Program-made: the position numbers and the translations under genes
NCBI GenBank assembly: GCA_033398695.1
Contig: CM065802.1
Location: 78,354,096 to 78,418,095 of the forward strand
Length of the DNA: 64,000 nt
Origin: Orobanche coerulescens
Lineage: Eukaryota; Streptophyta; Magnoliopsida; Lamiales; Orobanchaceae
Direction of reading: 5' to 3'
In this document: in pieces, positions 48,151 to 58,850 of the stretch
Layout: each line of letters starts with the position of its first letter
Position numbering within the stretch: the first letter of the stretch is position 1
The notes under the pieces: generated by a model
The model's input: the letters and a program-made list of their open reading frames with translations, nothing else
What the model was told of the DNA's origin: nothing
Database searches by the model: none

Positions 48151-48161
48151 TACTCCACTTC

Positions 48162-48713
48162 CGCGCACAAGGAGTTATCCCCCAAGTGATTGCTCCATAT
48201 TGGATCCCGATAGATAGACATGCCGAGTCTCCATAATCCAACTGCAGGTTCCTACCGAGATCAGACCTCCCACACTGCCGCTTGAAGCACTTGATATTGT
48301 AACTATTTGCCAAGTGCCCGATAGCTATAACCTAACTCTTAGCCAAAAACTAACTGATCATCCAACCTTAAAAGAAATTTAATTTCAAAATATTGTCGCT
48401 CCGAATTGAATCTGACCTTCAATTTGGTGGCTAAGTGCAACATGACACTTGGTTTAGCACTAGATATTTTATCCTCGGAAAAAAAGAGCGGTGTTTGATT
48501 GAAAAAAGAAAAACACATCGAGAGTCGGGATCGGGTTTAGTTGCAATCCCGGTATAGATAGATAGGGTACATGAAAATTGACTGTATATTAGTACGATTT
48601 TTGGCGGTGAAACTGAGGATCGCATCAACCACAAAGTTCAGATAGAGAAGGTCACCGCTTTGCATCGTCTCACCGGCGTCTTCTTGAATTAATTATACCG
48701 GAATATGTATATC
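48162..48713. other. Upstream region of the transporter gene
   Basis: No coding sequence recognised. ACCTTCAATTT at about 48417 also occurs inside the retroposon at about 47807, the only internal similarity noticed. It contains the likely distal promoter of the transporter gene. Confidence 0.35.
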
Positions 48714-48839
48714 CGTATTTAAATGCAGAGAGAGAGAGAGAGACAGATAGAGAAAGGTCTATTTGCAATTGGCTCGATTTGATCGTCTGTTTGTATCTTT
48801 GTGCATATTCAAGAATCAATACTAACAGATTTTCGTGAG
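48714..48839 (+). promoter_or_regulatory. Putative core promoter and non-coding first exon of the AVT6-like gene
   Basis: A TATA-like GTATTTAAATG is at 48715-48725, followed by a GA microsatellite (48727-48745) and a pyrimidine-rich leader. A splice-donor-like AG|GTACCT is at 48839/48840. A matching acceptor after a long T-run (AAAAGCAG, ending 49852) lies seven bases before the ATG. This suggests a 5' UTR intron of about 1 kb. Inferred from signals only. Confidence 0.4.
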
Positions 48840-49852
48840 GTACCTGCGTTTCTGTTATCTTCTTATTATCTTATCCGCAAGGACTGCAACCGCATGGGCA
48901 TTAATTGATTTTTAATACTTCCTCCCACCAATCTTGAGTATTTATTTTAAAAGTGGGGTATAAAATGATGGTATGAATATATATTATTTAAAGTTGTGAG
49001 AAATAAAAATATTTTAAAAAGAAAATGACCAAGTATTTTGTAACGGCCCCAAAAAAATATGAATTAAGATCGGTATTATTTATTTTGCTTGAACGAGTCC
49101 CGTTCGTGATGTTGATATGGTCACCCATTTATTTGTTTGGGGAAATGGAATGGAAGTGGGTGGAGAAAAAAAAGTTTGGTGTTTCTTGTTACGGAGTCTG
49201 TTTTTTTTAATTCTTTTTTTTTTTTTTAATAACAAATTGTACATAATCAGTACATGAAATTATTGTTTGATTAGCAGTTTTCAACTTCAAGTTATATTAA
49301 TTATCTTAATTCATCACCCATATTTTCTACGCGTGTGGAAAAATTATTATGGTGACGACAGTTTTGGAATTTATGTCATGTCTCGTTCGTATGAAGGTTG
49401 CGGCGATGTGAAGGACATCCAGCATAAAAAATTTCTATTTTTTTTTTTGCATGCTTTTATAGGGTTAACTAACTATGCCTTCTCCAAAAGTCGAACCCAC
49501 TCATATTTCATGTTTTTATGTTCTTTCCAAGAGTCGAACCTCACGAGGAGGACCCACTCCTAAAAATGAATTGCGCCATATTCTTGTATCATCACTTTAT
49601 GGATATATAGACAGGACGAACATAATATAGTATGCATCAGTTTCAATACCGTCCAAATTTCCTACACATTTGGTTATTAATTATTGCTTGCTTACATAAT
49701 TGAATGCAACTTTTCAGTCAATCAAGTGGGTTGTGACTTTTTCTTCACCTTTTCAATTGATATAACTTCCAGCTATCAGTTAGTCTCTTCTCTGCAGAAA
49801 ATTTTAACAAACTTATAAGTTTTCTGTTTTTTTTTTTTTCTTTCAAAAGCAG
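48840..49852 (+). other. Probable 5' UTR intron
   Basis: AT-rich with long T-runs. A MITE-terminus-like CTTCCTCCCACC is at about 48919. A possible SINE remnant in minus orientation lies at about 49436-49560, with a poly(T) run then GTCGAACC motifs resembling inverted pol III B-boxes. No coding is supported. Confidence 0.35.
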
Positions 49853-49859
49853 AGCTAGG

Positions 49860-52800
49860 ATGAAGCTAGAAAACCAGGACGGAGGAGTTATTGCTCCTTT
49901 ACTCCCAGAAGTTCATCCAACCATTGATAAAGGATCAGATGATGGGGGTGCATCAATTCCAGGTGCCATATTCAACATCTCAACAGGGATGGTGGGGGCC
50001 GGGATTATGTCGATCCCGGCAACTTTTAAGGTCTTGGGTGTATTTCCGAGCTTTCTTGTTATATTAGTGATTGCGTATTTTGTGGAGGTCACGGTGGAGT
50101 TTTTGTTGAAGTACACTCATTCTGGCGAGTCGAATACGTACGGCGAATTGATGGCGGAGTCGTTTGGGAGGTTTGGATCCGTTGCGCTTCAAGTTTGTGT
50201 CGTGATCACAAATCTTGGGGCATTGATCATTTATATGATTATAATTGGTGAGTTGATGTAGGTTGTCTGTCTCTGTGTGTGTGTGATGTGGATTGGTTGT
50301 AATGGCTATAGTTTGCTGATTTTGTTTTCAGTTCTTTTTTTGGTATGTGTCCTGTTTGTGAAAATGCCTGAACGAGGTTTTTGGTCTAGTACCGCAATTT
50401 CTGACTGGATTTTTCTTTGGATGCTTGAAAGTCTGCGTCATTGGATAAAATTGTGTCTGCAGTGCTTTAAAAGGTGAAATGTTGAAAAAGAAGAGATTTT
50501 TTTTTTTTTTAAATTAATGTCTAACGGGTCTTAATTCTGCATATCCAGTTGCCTTTTCTTGTGTGCGTTTTTGTGGTTACCTTACTTGATAGTCCTTCTG
50601 TCTGAGTGCAAATACATGAAATTTTTGATATACTGTCGACTGAATATCCATGGAATTTAGAGATTTCAACATCTAAGAGCTATACCTAGTCCTGGTAATA
50701 CCAACATACGCCCATGTTCACTTGAATTTTTGGGTCATGAGGTTAAGCAGGGGCAAGAAAGAGTTGATCTTTATTCTCTGTGGTCGCATTTTGATTTTTT
50801 TATCAATTCTTTGATAAATTCTACAGGAGATGTTCTCTCAGGAAACGAGTCTGAAGGTACAGTGCACTTGGGCGTTTTACAGGAATGGTTTGGCATCCAC
50901 TGGTGGAACTCGCGTGCTTTCTCACTGCTGTCCGTTGTGCTCTTGGTCTTACTTCCTTTACTTCTTCTCCGGCGCATAGGTTAGTAAGGATTTTCTTAAA
51001 TCCAAATGCAGCCCTTCTTATGATGATGTAGTAGGGATGCTGATTGTTCACTCCTCTATGCATACAAGTTACCAAGTCTATGTGTGGGCAGCTTAGACTT
51101 TTTTTTTTTTTTTTTTTTGGGTTAATTTAGCTCCAATTGGTTTGTGGTTATATATTTAAGTAATCTGTATAGAGAAGACATCAATGATGTTATATAAGGA
51201 CTACACAAATGACCACTTTTACAAGTTTCACCATCAAAATTAGGGCTAATTACAAAAATCACCACTGAGGTTTAGCCCAATTGCCAAAAATGATAGTTAT
51301 TTTTTATAATTGTAAGTACCCAGTTCACATTTGTTTTTGTCGTACATAACTGCACCCTCAAAGAAGGGGTTTTGTTATTTTGAAAAATTAGTGTTTATTT
51401 TTTTCTTCTCTTTTTTTTTTTTGGTAATTAGACTGAACCTCAGAGGTATTTTTTTGCAATTATACCTCAAATTATCCCTCATATATTATAAAGCGCACTA
51501 ATATCGGGTCTGATTTAACAATTATGCACTAACATATGCATTTTTTGTTGTTTCTATTATTATTTTATTATTATTATTATTATTATTATTTCTCAAACTG
51601 GAGCCAGTGAGTTTTTAATTACATACTAAGCCTCCGATTACACAGATGGAACATAGTGATTTACGTCTTCCCACCGTGAGAAGCATGCATCACTTTTTTC
51701 GTGAGGAAATGCAAGCAGATTTCTTAGATTTAATAACTATATATTTTTTACAAGAATGACCAATATTTTTACAGTTTGTCACCTCAGACTCACTGAGGCA
51801 TGCCTCAGCTATATCCGTGCTACTAGCAGCGTTTTTTGTTGCCATATGCTCGGCGATGGCAATACATGCCATGTGGGTAGGGAAAACACAGAGACCAAGA
51901 TTGGTTCCAGACTTTGAAAATGGTGTTTCCACATTTGATCTCTTCACTACTATCCCCATCTTTGCAACTGCCTTCGGATGTCACGTAAATGGTAAGATGC
52001 AATACGCAAGAGCTTGTGAAGATAAAGCCTGTTTTCTTATTTATCTATCCTTATTTTCTTTTGGGGATAACTACAAGTACTGCCCGTAAGATGTAGAATA
52101 ATTACATAAAACTGCATTTATATTTCAAAATTGCAATTACCCTGTATGTGCTACAAATACCCCTCTCTCTTGAGAGTGGACTGGTATAATTAGGCTATAC
52201 CTCAGGGGTATTTTTTATAATTTAGACATACACATTGATAACGATATGACGTAGCAAAGAATAGATAGGACCTTTTGGTGAATGGTTATGCTTCTTCAAT
52301 ACTAGACTTTTTTTCCATAAGTATTTTATGTGTCGGTTCTATCGAACTGCACTGGTTACTCCCTTATCCTTTCTAGGTCAGCCTAGAAACACAAAAGCTG
52401 TACTAATACTTATTTAAACAACTTTGTACATGAATATATCTCTTTAAACTATTGTAATCATGATGCCATTGTGTGAAAAGTAAGACTATATGGGGATTTA
52501 TTTGGCATAATTTATGAACAATATTGTATTAGTATGTTTTGATAACCTGATTGTGTCTAAGTACAACCTGTTTTCAACGACTTTTACTATTATTATTGTT
52601 ATTATATCTTTATTTATTTATTTTCAGTTCATCCCATTAGAGCGGAGCTTGGCAGACCTTCTGACATGAGCTCGGCAGTACGTATTTCACTTGTATTATG
52701 TGTTGCGATATATTTCGCCGTTGGCTTCTTTGGTTACCTGCTGTTCGGGGACTCTATCATGGCTGATATGCTAGTCAACTTCGACAAAACTTCTGATTCT

Positions 52801-53493
52801 GTTACCGGGATTATTCTCAATGATACTGTCAGATTGAGTTATGCTATTCATCTCATGCTGGTGTTTCCCGTGATGAATTACTCCTTAAGGGCCAACATCG
52901 ACGAATTATTCTTCCCAAAGAGGCCAACAGGAAATGTTAGATTCTTGTCAGTTACGTGTATATTAGTTGCGTTCATATACGTGGCGGCCATAGTCATCCC
53001 CAACATATGGATTTTCTTTCAGTTTATGGGTACGACGACGGTCATGTGTCTAATGTTCATATTCCCGAGCTCGATTGTTCTGAGGTATGATGCCATGGTA
53101 GTTATATTTCATTACCCTGTCCTTATAATATATCATAATTACAAATACTACCACCTTTGAAGGATTTAGTTATATTACAAACAAAACCAATAATTATGTT
53201 TCAAAAATTGCAGATACCCCCTGGTATATGTTTCTATTTCACAAACTGCACCCATTGAGGAGGTTGTCGGTGAAATAACGCAGACCTTAAGGGGGTATTT
53301 TGGCAAGGATAAGAGTGGAGAAAAATGCTTGTGTTTGTGGTTGAATGTACTTCTTTGATGAACTTCTTGCAGAGATGTACACTGCATGTCCACTAGGCAG
53401 GATAAGGCCTTGGCTGTGTTGGTGATCATGCTGGCAGTCGGATCGAGTCTGATTGCCATTTTCTCAAATTTCTCTAATTATTTTGGCAAGTAA
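49860..53493 (+). CDS. Vacuolar-type amino acid transporter, AVT6-like (AAAP/SLC38 family)
   Basis: Five coding exons with GT-AG borders: 49860-50247, 50827-50979, 51788-51991, 52628-53084 and 53373-53493 (TAA). They total 1323 nt, or 440 aa, a normal length for the family. Exon 1 has a short acidic cytosolic N-terminus, then GAIFNISTGMVGAGIMSIPA, the conserved first helix of Aa_trans (PF01490) proteins. Exon 2 has the loop WFGIHWWNSRAF. Exon 3 includes TTIPIFATAFGCHVN, and exon 4 VGFFGYLLFGDS. About eleven hydrophobic segments are visible and no stop or frameshift. Family knowledge: plant AVT6 proteins move amino acids across the tonoplast or endomembranes. The start is the first ATG of the conserved frame. 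Exon borders were set by matching splice signals to family order; transcript data are not available here. The substrate is unknown. Confidence 0.9.
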
Positions 53494-53683
53494 TGACAGA
53501 CTGAAAATGCACGCATCATCGTGGATCTTCTTCGTGACAACATTTTTTCAAGAAAATATGCATCGTTGGCGTCTCCCCGATAGTCCAATCGTTATTGTCT
53601 CTAGTCTGTCGAAATTATTTCGTGAAGACATGAAAATGTTTGTTGTGAACAATGTACCGACGACATTCTAAAACTTTACCGAT

Positions 53684-53689
53684 AATAAA
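53684..53689 (+). terminator. Polyadenylation signal candidate for the transporter
   Basis: AATAAA about 190 bp past the stop codon, in a plausible 3' UTR. Confidence 0.5.
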
Positions 53690-53825
53690 GCTGCTACGTC
53701 GTATTTTTCCAACAGTGGCTTTATGATCTCGATTCTGAGTTGTGTGGTACGTTGTGTTGAGTGTGTTCCCTTCTGTTAGCTTATTCTTTATTGATTCCTG
53801 TTCTCTTCAACTTAAAAAGATAATA

Positions 53826-53975
53826 TTCATTAAAATCAGTTTTGATCAGTAAAAATCAGTTTTGGTTAGTAAAAATTAGTTTTAATCAATAAAATTCAGT
53901 AACTTGTTATAATAAAACACGGTGTGAATCAGTAAAAATCAATTACAATCAGTTAAAATCACTTTCATTCGGTAA
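53826..53975. repeat. Degenerate tandem repeat based on AAAATCAGTTTTGATCAGT
   Basis: Eight or so imperfect units of AAAATCAGTTTTGATCAGT or shorter (AATCAGTNNN) repeat with a period of about 18-21 bp. Confidence 0.6.
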
Positions 53976-54618
53976 ACATAATTTCAGTTCAGAAAGAACA
54001 TGGCCTTAATAATGTTAGCTTTAACAAAATATTGTAGTACATTTGGAGTCCTATATGCATATGGTTGCCCATAAGCTTCATTTATACGCCTTTAGTTTGA
54101 TCCTAGGTGAGTTATGCTCATGGCATGGATGGTTGTGAACTTGTGATTGTCTCATGACTTGAAAGAGTTTTGCTGCCTCTTAAGAATACAATCGTTGCCC
54201 GTATTGCTTGTGAAAGGAAGCTTGTAATAGTCTGCGGTTGGACAAAGAATATTGTACAAGCGAACAGCCTTAACGTTTTAGTTTGGCTATTGATGTCGAT
54301 ACTTTTCGGACTGCAGCTATTCCGACATACATAATACATCTATTTGAATTTGCAAAATTGATCCTGCAACTTTAAGAGATGCCAAATTGGTACATTTGAA
54401 AATTTGCATTTTGCAAAAAACACCCTGCAATAGGAAAAAGAGATCACAAATCGAGTCGCTTCCTCTTTGTAAGAAAAACAAAAAACAGTCGACAAATAGC
54501 TGCTTAAACCAAATCCTTGTACTTGAAGGACTACAATTGTAATTTTGTTCTTGTGTTGATGAGGTAGAAATTAAGATTCAGGCAATCATTAACATATACT
54601 ATGAGCTAAAAATTAACA

Positions 54619-56991
54619 CTAGGAAGCTAGTTCATCAACCATTACTAGTAGTGATACAACAAATGCATAATCAACCCCAGGGTATATTCTTGCTTCAGAC
54701 TCCCCTTTGTTTAAGCTTCCCAACTTAAACTTGTCGTTTACCTGAGAAACAAAAGATTATCGTAGCAAATTTTAAAGGAAAAAAAAAATCAATAAACTGA
54801 TATTGTAATTTTTTATAATGAAAAAATTTTAATATTAAATTTTAATTAGATATTAAAATTTTATATTGAGATATTAAAATTTGGGACGGACAGAGGGAGT
54901 ATATGTTAATGTTTACCTCTGCTAATATAGTGTCGCCTTTATGAACTTTAAAAGATAGAGAAACATAACGCCCAATAACGCGGAAATCACAAATATCTCG
55001 GGTGGGGTTGCTGGCCAAGAAAACTTCAAGTTGTGGTTTGAGCTGGATAGGGTTAGACTTCTGCACAGTGTAAAGAAGATTGCTCCCTTCTAAGCTTTCA
55101 CCACGATAAACTTTCCATTTCTGGTGAGATGACATTGCCTATTTATAGAAAGAAACCGTGCTAAAGTTAAACTAGCACCACATATACCACAATTGACCTA
55201 AACTAGAGAGTAGTACTATGATAACATTAGAGGATGTGTTTGTTCTCACTTGTGTAGATCTATCATCCATCCATACATCTGATTCTAGCATGTAAAGTTA
55301 TAACAAAGAAACGAATAACAATCATATGAAGGTTGGTCTCATATGTGCATATCCAAATAGGGAAGATCTCTACTTGAATAGAGCCTCTCTCCCTTTTTTT
55401 TTTTTTTTTCCCTAATCTTAAGTGGTGCTTAGGATTTATCCTGTTCCCGAAATACCCCGGGACCACAAACTCGCTCCGAATCTAGGACTTGGATACAATT
55501 TATAGAGTGGCCATAGACCGATCCGGGGCGGCCATGGGCCGGATTGGGGATGGGCTAAGTTGGTGAAACGTTGAGTAGGACCGTACATCTGGGTCATTTA
55601 AAAAATTATAATTTAAAAGAAAAGAAATTAACCTATTACTATTAAAAACCGAAATAAGAAAAAATCTGATCTTTGGTCCTGACCTAGCCTGTGGGACTAA
55701 GGATCATATTGTCATCAGTCCGGGACATAGTCACGGGACTCACAACTCGCAGGTGGTTATCACGTCCCAATTCAAGATTCAAATGTATTATTTCGATTAT
55801 ATTTATTATATTATACTAACTCCGTTTTTTTATAACCGCAATATCTGGACTTTCACGCTTGTCAATGCACAACTTTGATTATTAATATCTTCAATTCTTT
55901 ATTTTTAAAAATTATAAGACGTTGATATTTTGAAAATATATTTCGAGATAATCTAACAAGATCTCACATGACTATATTTTTTCATATGTATAAATCACAA
56001 AAGATGGTCAAAAGAGAGTATGTGAACAGTGTAATAGTCAACACATTGAAATAATAAAGTAACGGAGGAAGTATGTTATAAATTATAAAATATTCTGAAC
56101 CTGCGGGCCTAGGCCGGTTTGTGAATTAGGTTGGATCGGTTCGTAGGCTGGGGTGATGGACTGTGCTGAGGCCTGGGGTGGCCGGCCCTCGGCTCGAGAT
56201 ATTCAACTTGGGAACGACCATGACTGGGTTGGAGTGGGACTAGCCCGGGCCAACAGCAAGGACCGGAGAAAAATGGGTCGGGCTTGAGTGTTCTGGACCT
56301 ACCCGGCTCATTAGCCACCTCTACGATCTAAGGGGATGCTTGGTAAAATAAGAAGGAATGGAAAGGGAATGGAAAGGGAATGGAAAGGAATGATACCTAT
56401 ACCACTCAAATTGTTGGGGTATGGGGGATTCCTCATTTTGGGGGAATTAGAGTCATAGTAGTGTAATTCCAAGCACACACTATGACTTTGATTCCCATAC
56501 CTTACTCCCCAAACCCCTCAACCAAGCACTTCCTAACTTGCTCGGCCAAAAAAATACCGGCACAACTAAAAGCTCGGATGAGTAGAAGCATTTAAGGAGA
56601 AAGGAACTAACATGGCGAATCGGATTGAATGGAAGTGAAACAATGCATCAACGAGAAGTTAATCCGATAAGGTTATCGACATTTTGCTATTTATTTAGAG
56701 ATAAGGAAACAAAAAGGAAGTGCGCCGGAAATCTCGATTTTGAAGTACCTCTCTGCACATTGTGATGATCGGTACACCCATCGGATCATACATGGTTCTT
56801 TTCTTTTTGAATTCCCACGTCAGGCCACGAACTCGAAGAAGCGTAGCTCCATTGCCATCCTTGACATCAATGTGTTTGTGGAGGATCCCAGTCCTCGTCT
56901 CCACGACCAAGTCGACCAAGTATGGGAAGCAGAAATCATCCCTCACAATGCTAACTGCAGGGACGAGGTCCCTAACCTCAGGTACAAACAT
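54619..56991 (-). CDS. LURP-one-related (LOR, DUF567) protein
   Basis: Three exons on the minus strand: 56991-56749 (81 codons), 55138-54917 (74 codons) and 54741-54619 (40 codons plus TAG), giving 195 aa, close to the family's usual 200-220. All junctions are phase 0 with GT-AG borders. Exon 1 reads VDLVVETRTGILHKHIDVKD, then the conserved DPMGVPIITM. Exon 2 begins AMSSHQKWKVYRGESLEGSN, then QLEVFLASN. Exon 3 ends with YPGVDYAFVVSLLVMVDE, the typical C-terminal helix region. The fold is the Tubby-C-like beta barrel (PF04525). The founding Arabidopsis member, LURP1, is needed for basal defence against an oomycete, while most members have no known role. No stop or frameshift. Intron 1 (about 1.6 kb) houses MITEs and the short intron 2 a MITE remnant. 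Confidence 0.85.
54790..54902. mobile_element. MITE remnant in LURP-one-related intron 2
   Basis: Ends TTGGGACGGACAGAGGGAGTA, the inverted form of the CTCCCTCYGTCC terminus common in plant Tc1/mariner (Stowaway-type) MITEs. The opposite terminus was not found, so this is a decayed or partial copy. Confidence 0.4.
55500..55813. other. Unclassified intron sequence, G/C-rich repeat-like
   Basis: Part of intron 1 of the LURP-one-related gene. It holds GGCCATGGGCCGGATTGGGG-like strings resembling those at 56100-56330. Together they look like one old dispersed repeat split by the MITE at 55814-56073. Class unknown. Confidence 0.3.
55814..56073. mobile_element. Stowaway-like MITE with TA target duplication
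   Basis: Bounded by TA at 55814-55815 and 56072-56073. The left terminus is CTAACTCCGTT and the right terminus AACGGAGGAAG, which form inverted repeats. Length about 260 bp with an AT-rich interior, no coding. It lies in intron 1 of the LURP-one-related gene. Confidence 0.65.
56332..56533. mobile_element. hAT-like MITE
   Basis: The left terminus GGGGATGCTTGGT and the inverted right terminus GGAAGTGCTTGGT match at 10 of 13 bases. The internal tandem GGAATGGAAAGG is at about 56355-56392. Non-coding, about 200 bp. No clear 8-bp target duplication. It lies in intron 1 of the LURP-one-related gene. Confidence 0.5.
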
Positions 56992-57252
56992 CTCAAGAGA
57001 AAACTCAACCCTTCGTATGATGAGATGAAAAGAGCTTCACTCTATGGTTTGTTTATTCATTAGTTCATTTAAAGTAGATGGAATGGCCGGATGTGGATAA
57101 GGGAAAGTGCACCGGAGAAAATATGGTGGAAAAAGCTGATAGATATTTGATAAATACGCGATAAAAATTCTAAATGTTAAGAAAATACAAATAAAAAATA
57201 AAAAATTGGGGTCGTATTGAAAGCTAAGATTATTTCTGTTAAAAAAATATAA

Positions 57253-57495
57253 TTACTCCGTCCCACACAACAGTGCTCATTTTGATTTTTATTGGTCAAC
57301 GTTCATAAACTTTGACCATGAATTACAACCAATATATAAAAAACTATAGTAATGTAAGTACTTATTTGATTTGTCTTAATGTGTATTTCCAAATATTATT
57401 TTTTTATAATTTTATTCATATATAATTGAAATTATTAATGGTCAAATGTGTATTTGGAGAAACCGTTTAAAGAAAAAATGAGCACAGTTCTCTAA
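57253..57495. mobile_element. MITE with CAGTGCTCATTTT inverted ends
   Basis: Left TACTCCGTCCCACACAACAG then TGCTCATTTT. Right AAATGAGCACAGTTCTC is the inverse. The outer right terminus (GGGACGGAGTA) has decayed. AT-rich, non-coding, upstream of the LURP-one-related gene. Confidence 0.6.
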
Positions 57496-58644
57496 TGAAT
57501 TATGATAGCCATGTTTCTCCAAAGCTACAAATGGTAGCTTTTCTTGAAAGCGGCTTTTCCAACTTTTCTAATTTTTAAGGAAAATTGTTTTCTCAATTTT
57601 GAGGGCTTGAGAAAGCAATATCAAATGATCTGTAACACCCCGAGATATTCGGAATAATTACAGTACCGTAAACCCTTTAGGTAAGGATTTACAAGACTAT
57701 TTTTAAAAAGGAGTGTAAATATAATCCAATCGTACAACTGAAGTTGAAATACAGATTTGATTCAACCGATCAAATGAGTTAACTTATACAACCATATCGA
57801 AAAGACGTTATTAAAAACAGACGTACTCGAGTACTAAATAGACCAAGAAAACAAATCACAATAACAATAAACATCAACCACATCACTGAGCCATCTCATC
57901 GTCCTTGCATCGCGTGGTTGCTTCCCCTCCTCCTACCCGAACATCAAAACAATGTCCACCCCGAAGGTTAGCAAAACAATGCTAGTACAAGTATCGTAAT
58001 ACATAAATCATCAATGCATCATAAAACATGCAAAACGGACTTCCGCCGGACTCCAACGATGCGACTCCTCCCGATTCCAGCAACACAAGACAGGTAATCC
58101 AATGATCCAGCGCCCTTGGTATAGATCCCCATGATGATCCCGTCGGACCAACGCATGGTGGAAAACCCGTCCAGCCGATCCAAAGCGCCCTCGGATAGAT
58201 CCCCATGATGATCCGTCGGACCAACGCATGGTGGACATTCGATCCAGCGCCTCGGATAGATCCTCATGATCCCCTGATCATTTATACCATAAATCAATCA
58301 ACTATGCATACATATATGCATTTCAATATGTTCATCAATACGAACAAATAACAACGAATACCACGAGAAATTTCAGAATATATCTCATATTCAACAACAT
58401 GAACAAAACCACAAGCATGATCAAAGTTTCAATATAAATCGAACTCGACATATGATACTTGCCTCGAAAATGGCAAGAATGGAATACTTCAATGATCTCA
58501 ACACACTCGAAGGCCGCCTCCTTCGATCAACGTAACAAGCTCGAACCTTAACAAAAGGAATGATATACAAATCATCTCAAGTCGAACAATGGCCTAGCAA
58601 TTCGGTCTACGGCCAAAAAGCTCAGAATAAACAATCTGCCTGGA

Positions 58645-58850
58645 CTGCTTAGCGTGCGCTATGTACTCTACGTAACGTGCGCTAAGCCTGCCTGTTAGCG
58701 TACGCTATTGTATAAGCCTAGCGTACGCTAGCCACGGACTAACAGTTTGACTCGGCTGGTCTCATAACGTACGTTACGTACGTAATCGTGCGTTAACCCA
58801 ACCCCGATAGCGCACGTTAACTAACGTATGTTAGCGTGCGCTAATCGTGC
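58645..58850. repeat. Downstream TAGCGTGCGCTA cluster in G LTR
   Basis: Eight or more copies and variants (TAGCGTGCGCTA, TAGCGTACGCTA, TAACGTACGTTA, TAGCGCACGTTA). In the element's orientation this cluster lies downstream of the TATA box, unlike the other arrays. Confidence 0.85.

Larger units (their letters stand above)
53494..54618. other. Region between the two convergent genes
   Basis: Contains the transporter 3' UTR, a minisatellite-like stretch (53826-53975) and otherwise nothing recognisable. Short ORFs here are not supported. The two genes point toward each other across this interval. Confidence 0.45.

Noticed and set aside
49025..49563. Short open frames upstream of the transporter ATG as extra exons
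   Set aside because: They do not resemble AVT6 proteins, whose conserved N-terminus starts at 49860. They fit better as 5' UTR intron sequence.
56109..56318. A 69-aa minus-strand frame in GC-rich sequence
   Set aside because: Lies in a GC-rich dispersed repeat within the LURP-one-related intron. No family resemblance.
57982..58297. Overlapping 75-92 aa frames in the G LTR
   Set aside because: They arise from the tandem modules around CCCATGATGATCC in three frames, not from a gene.
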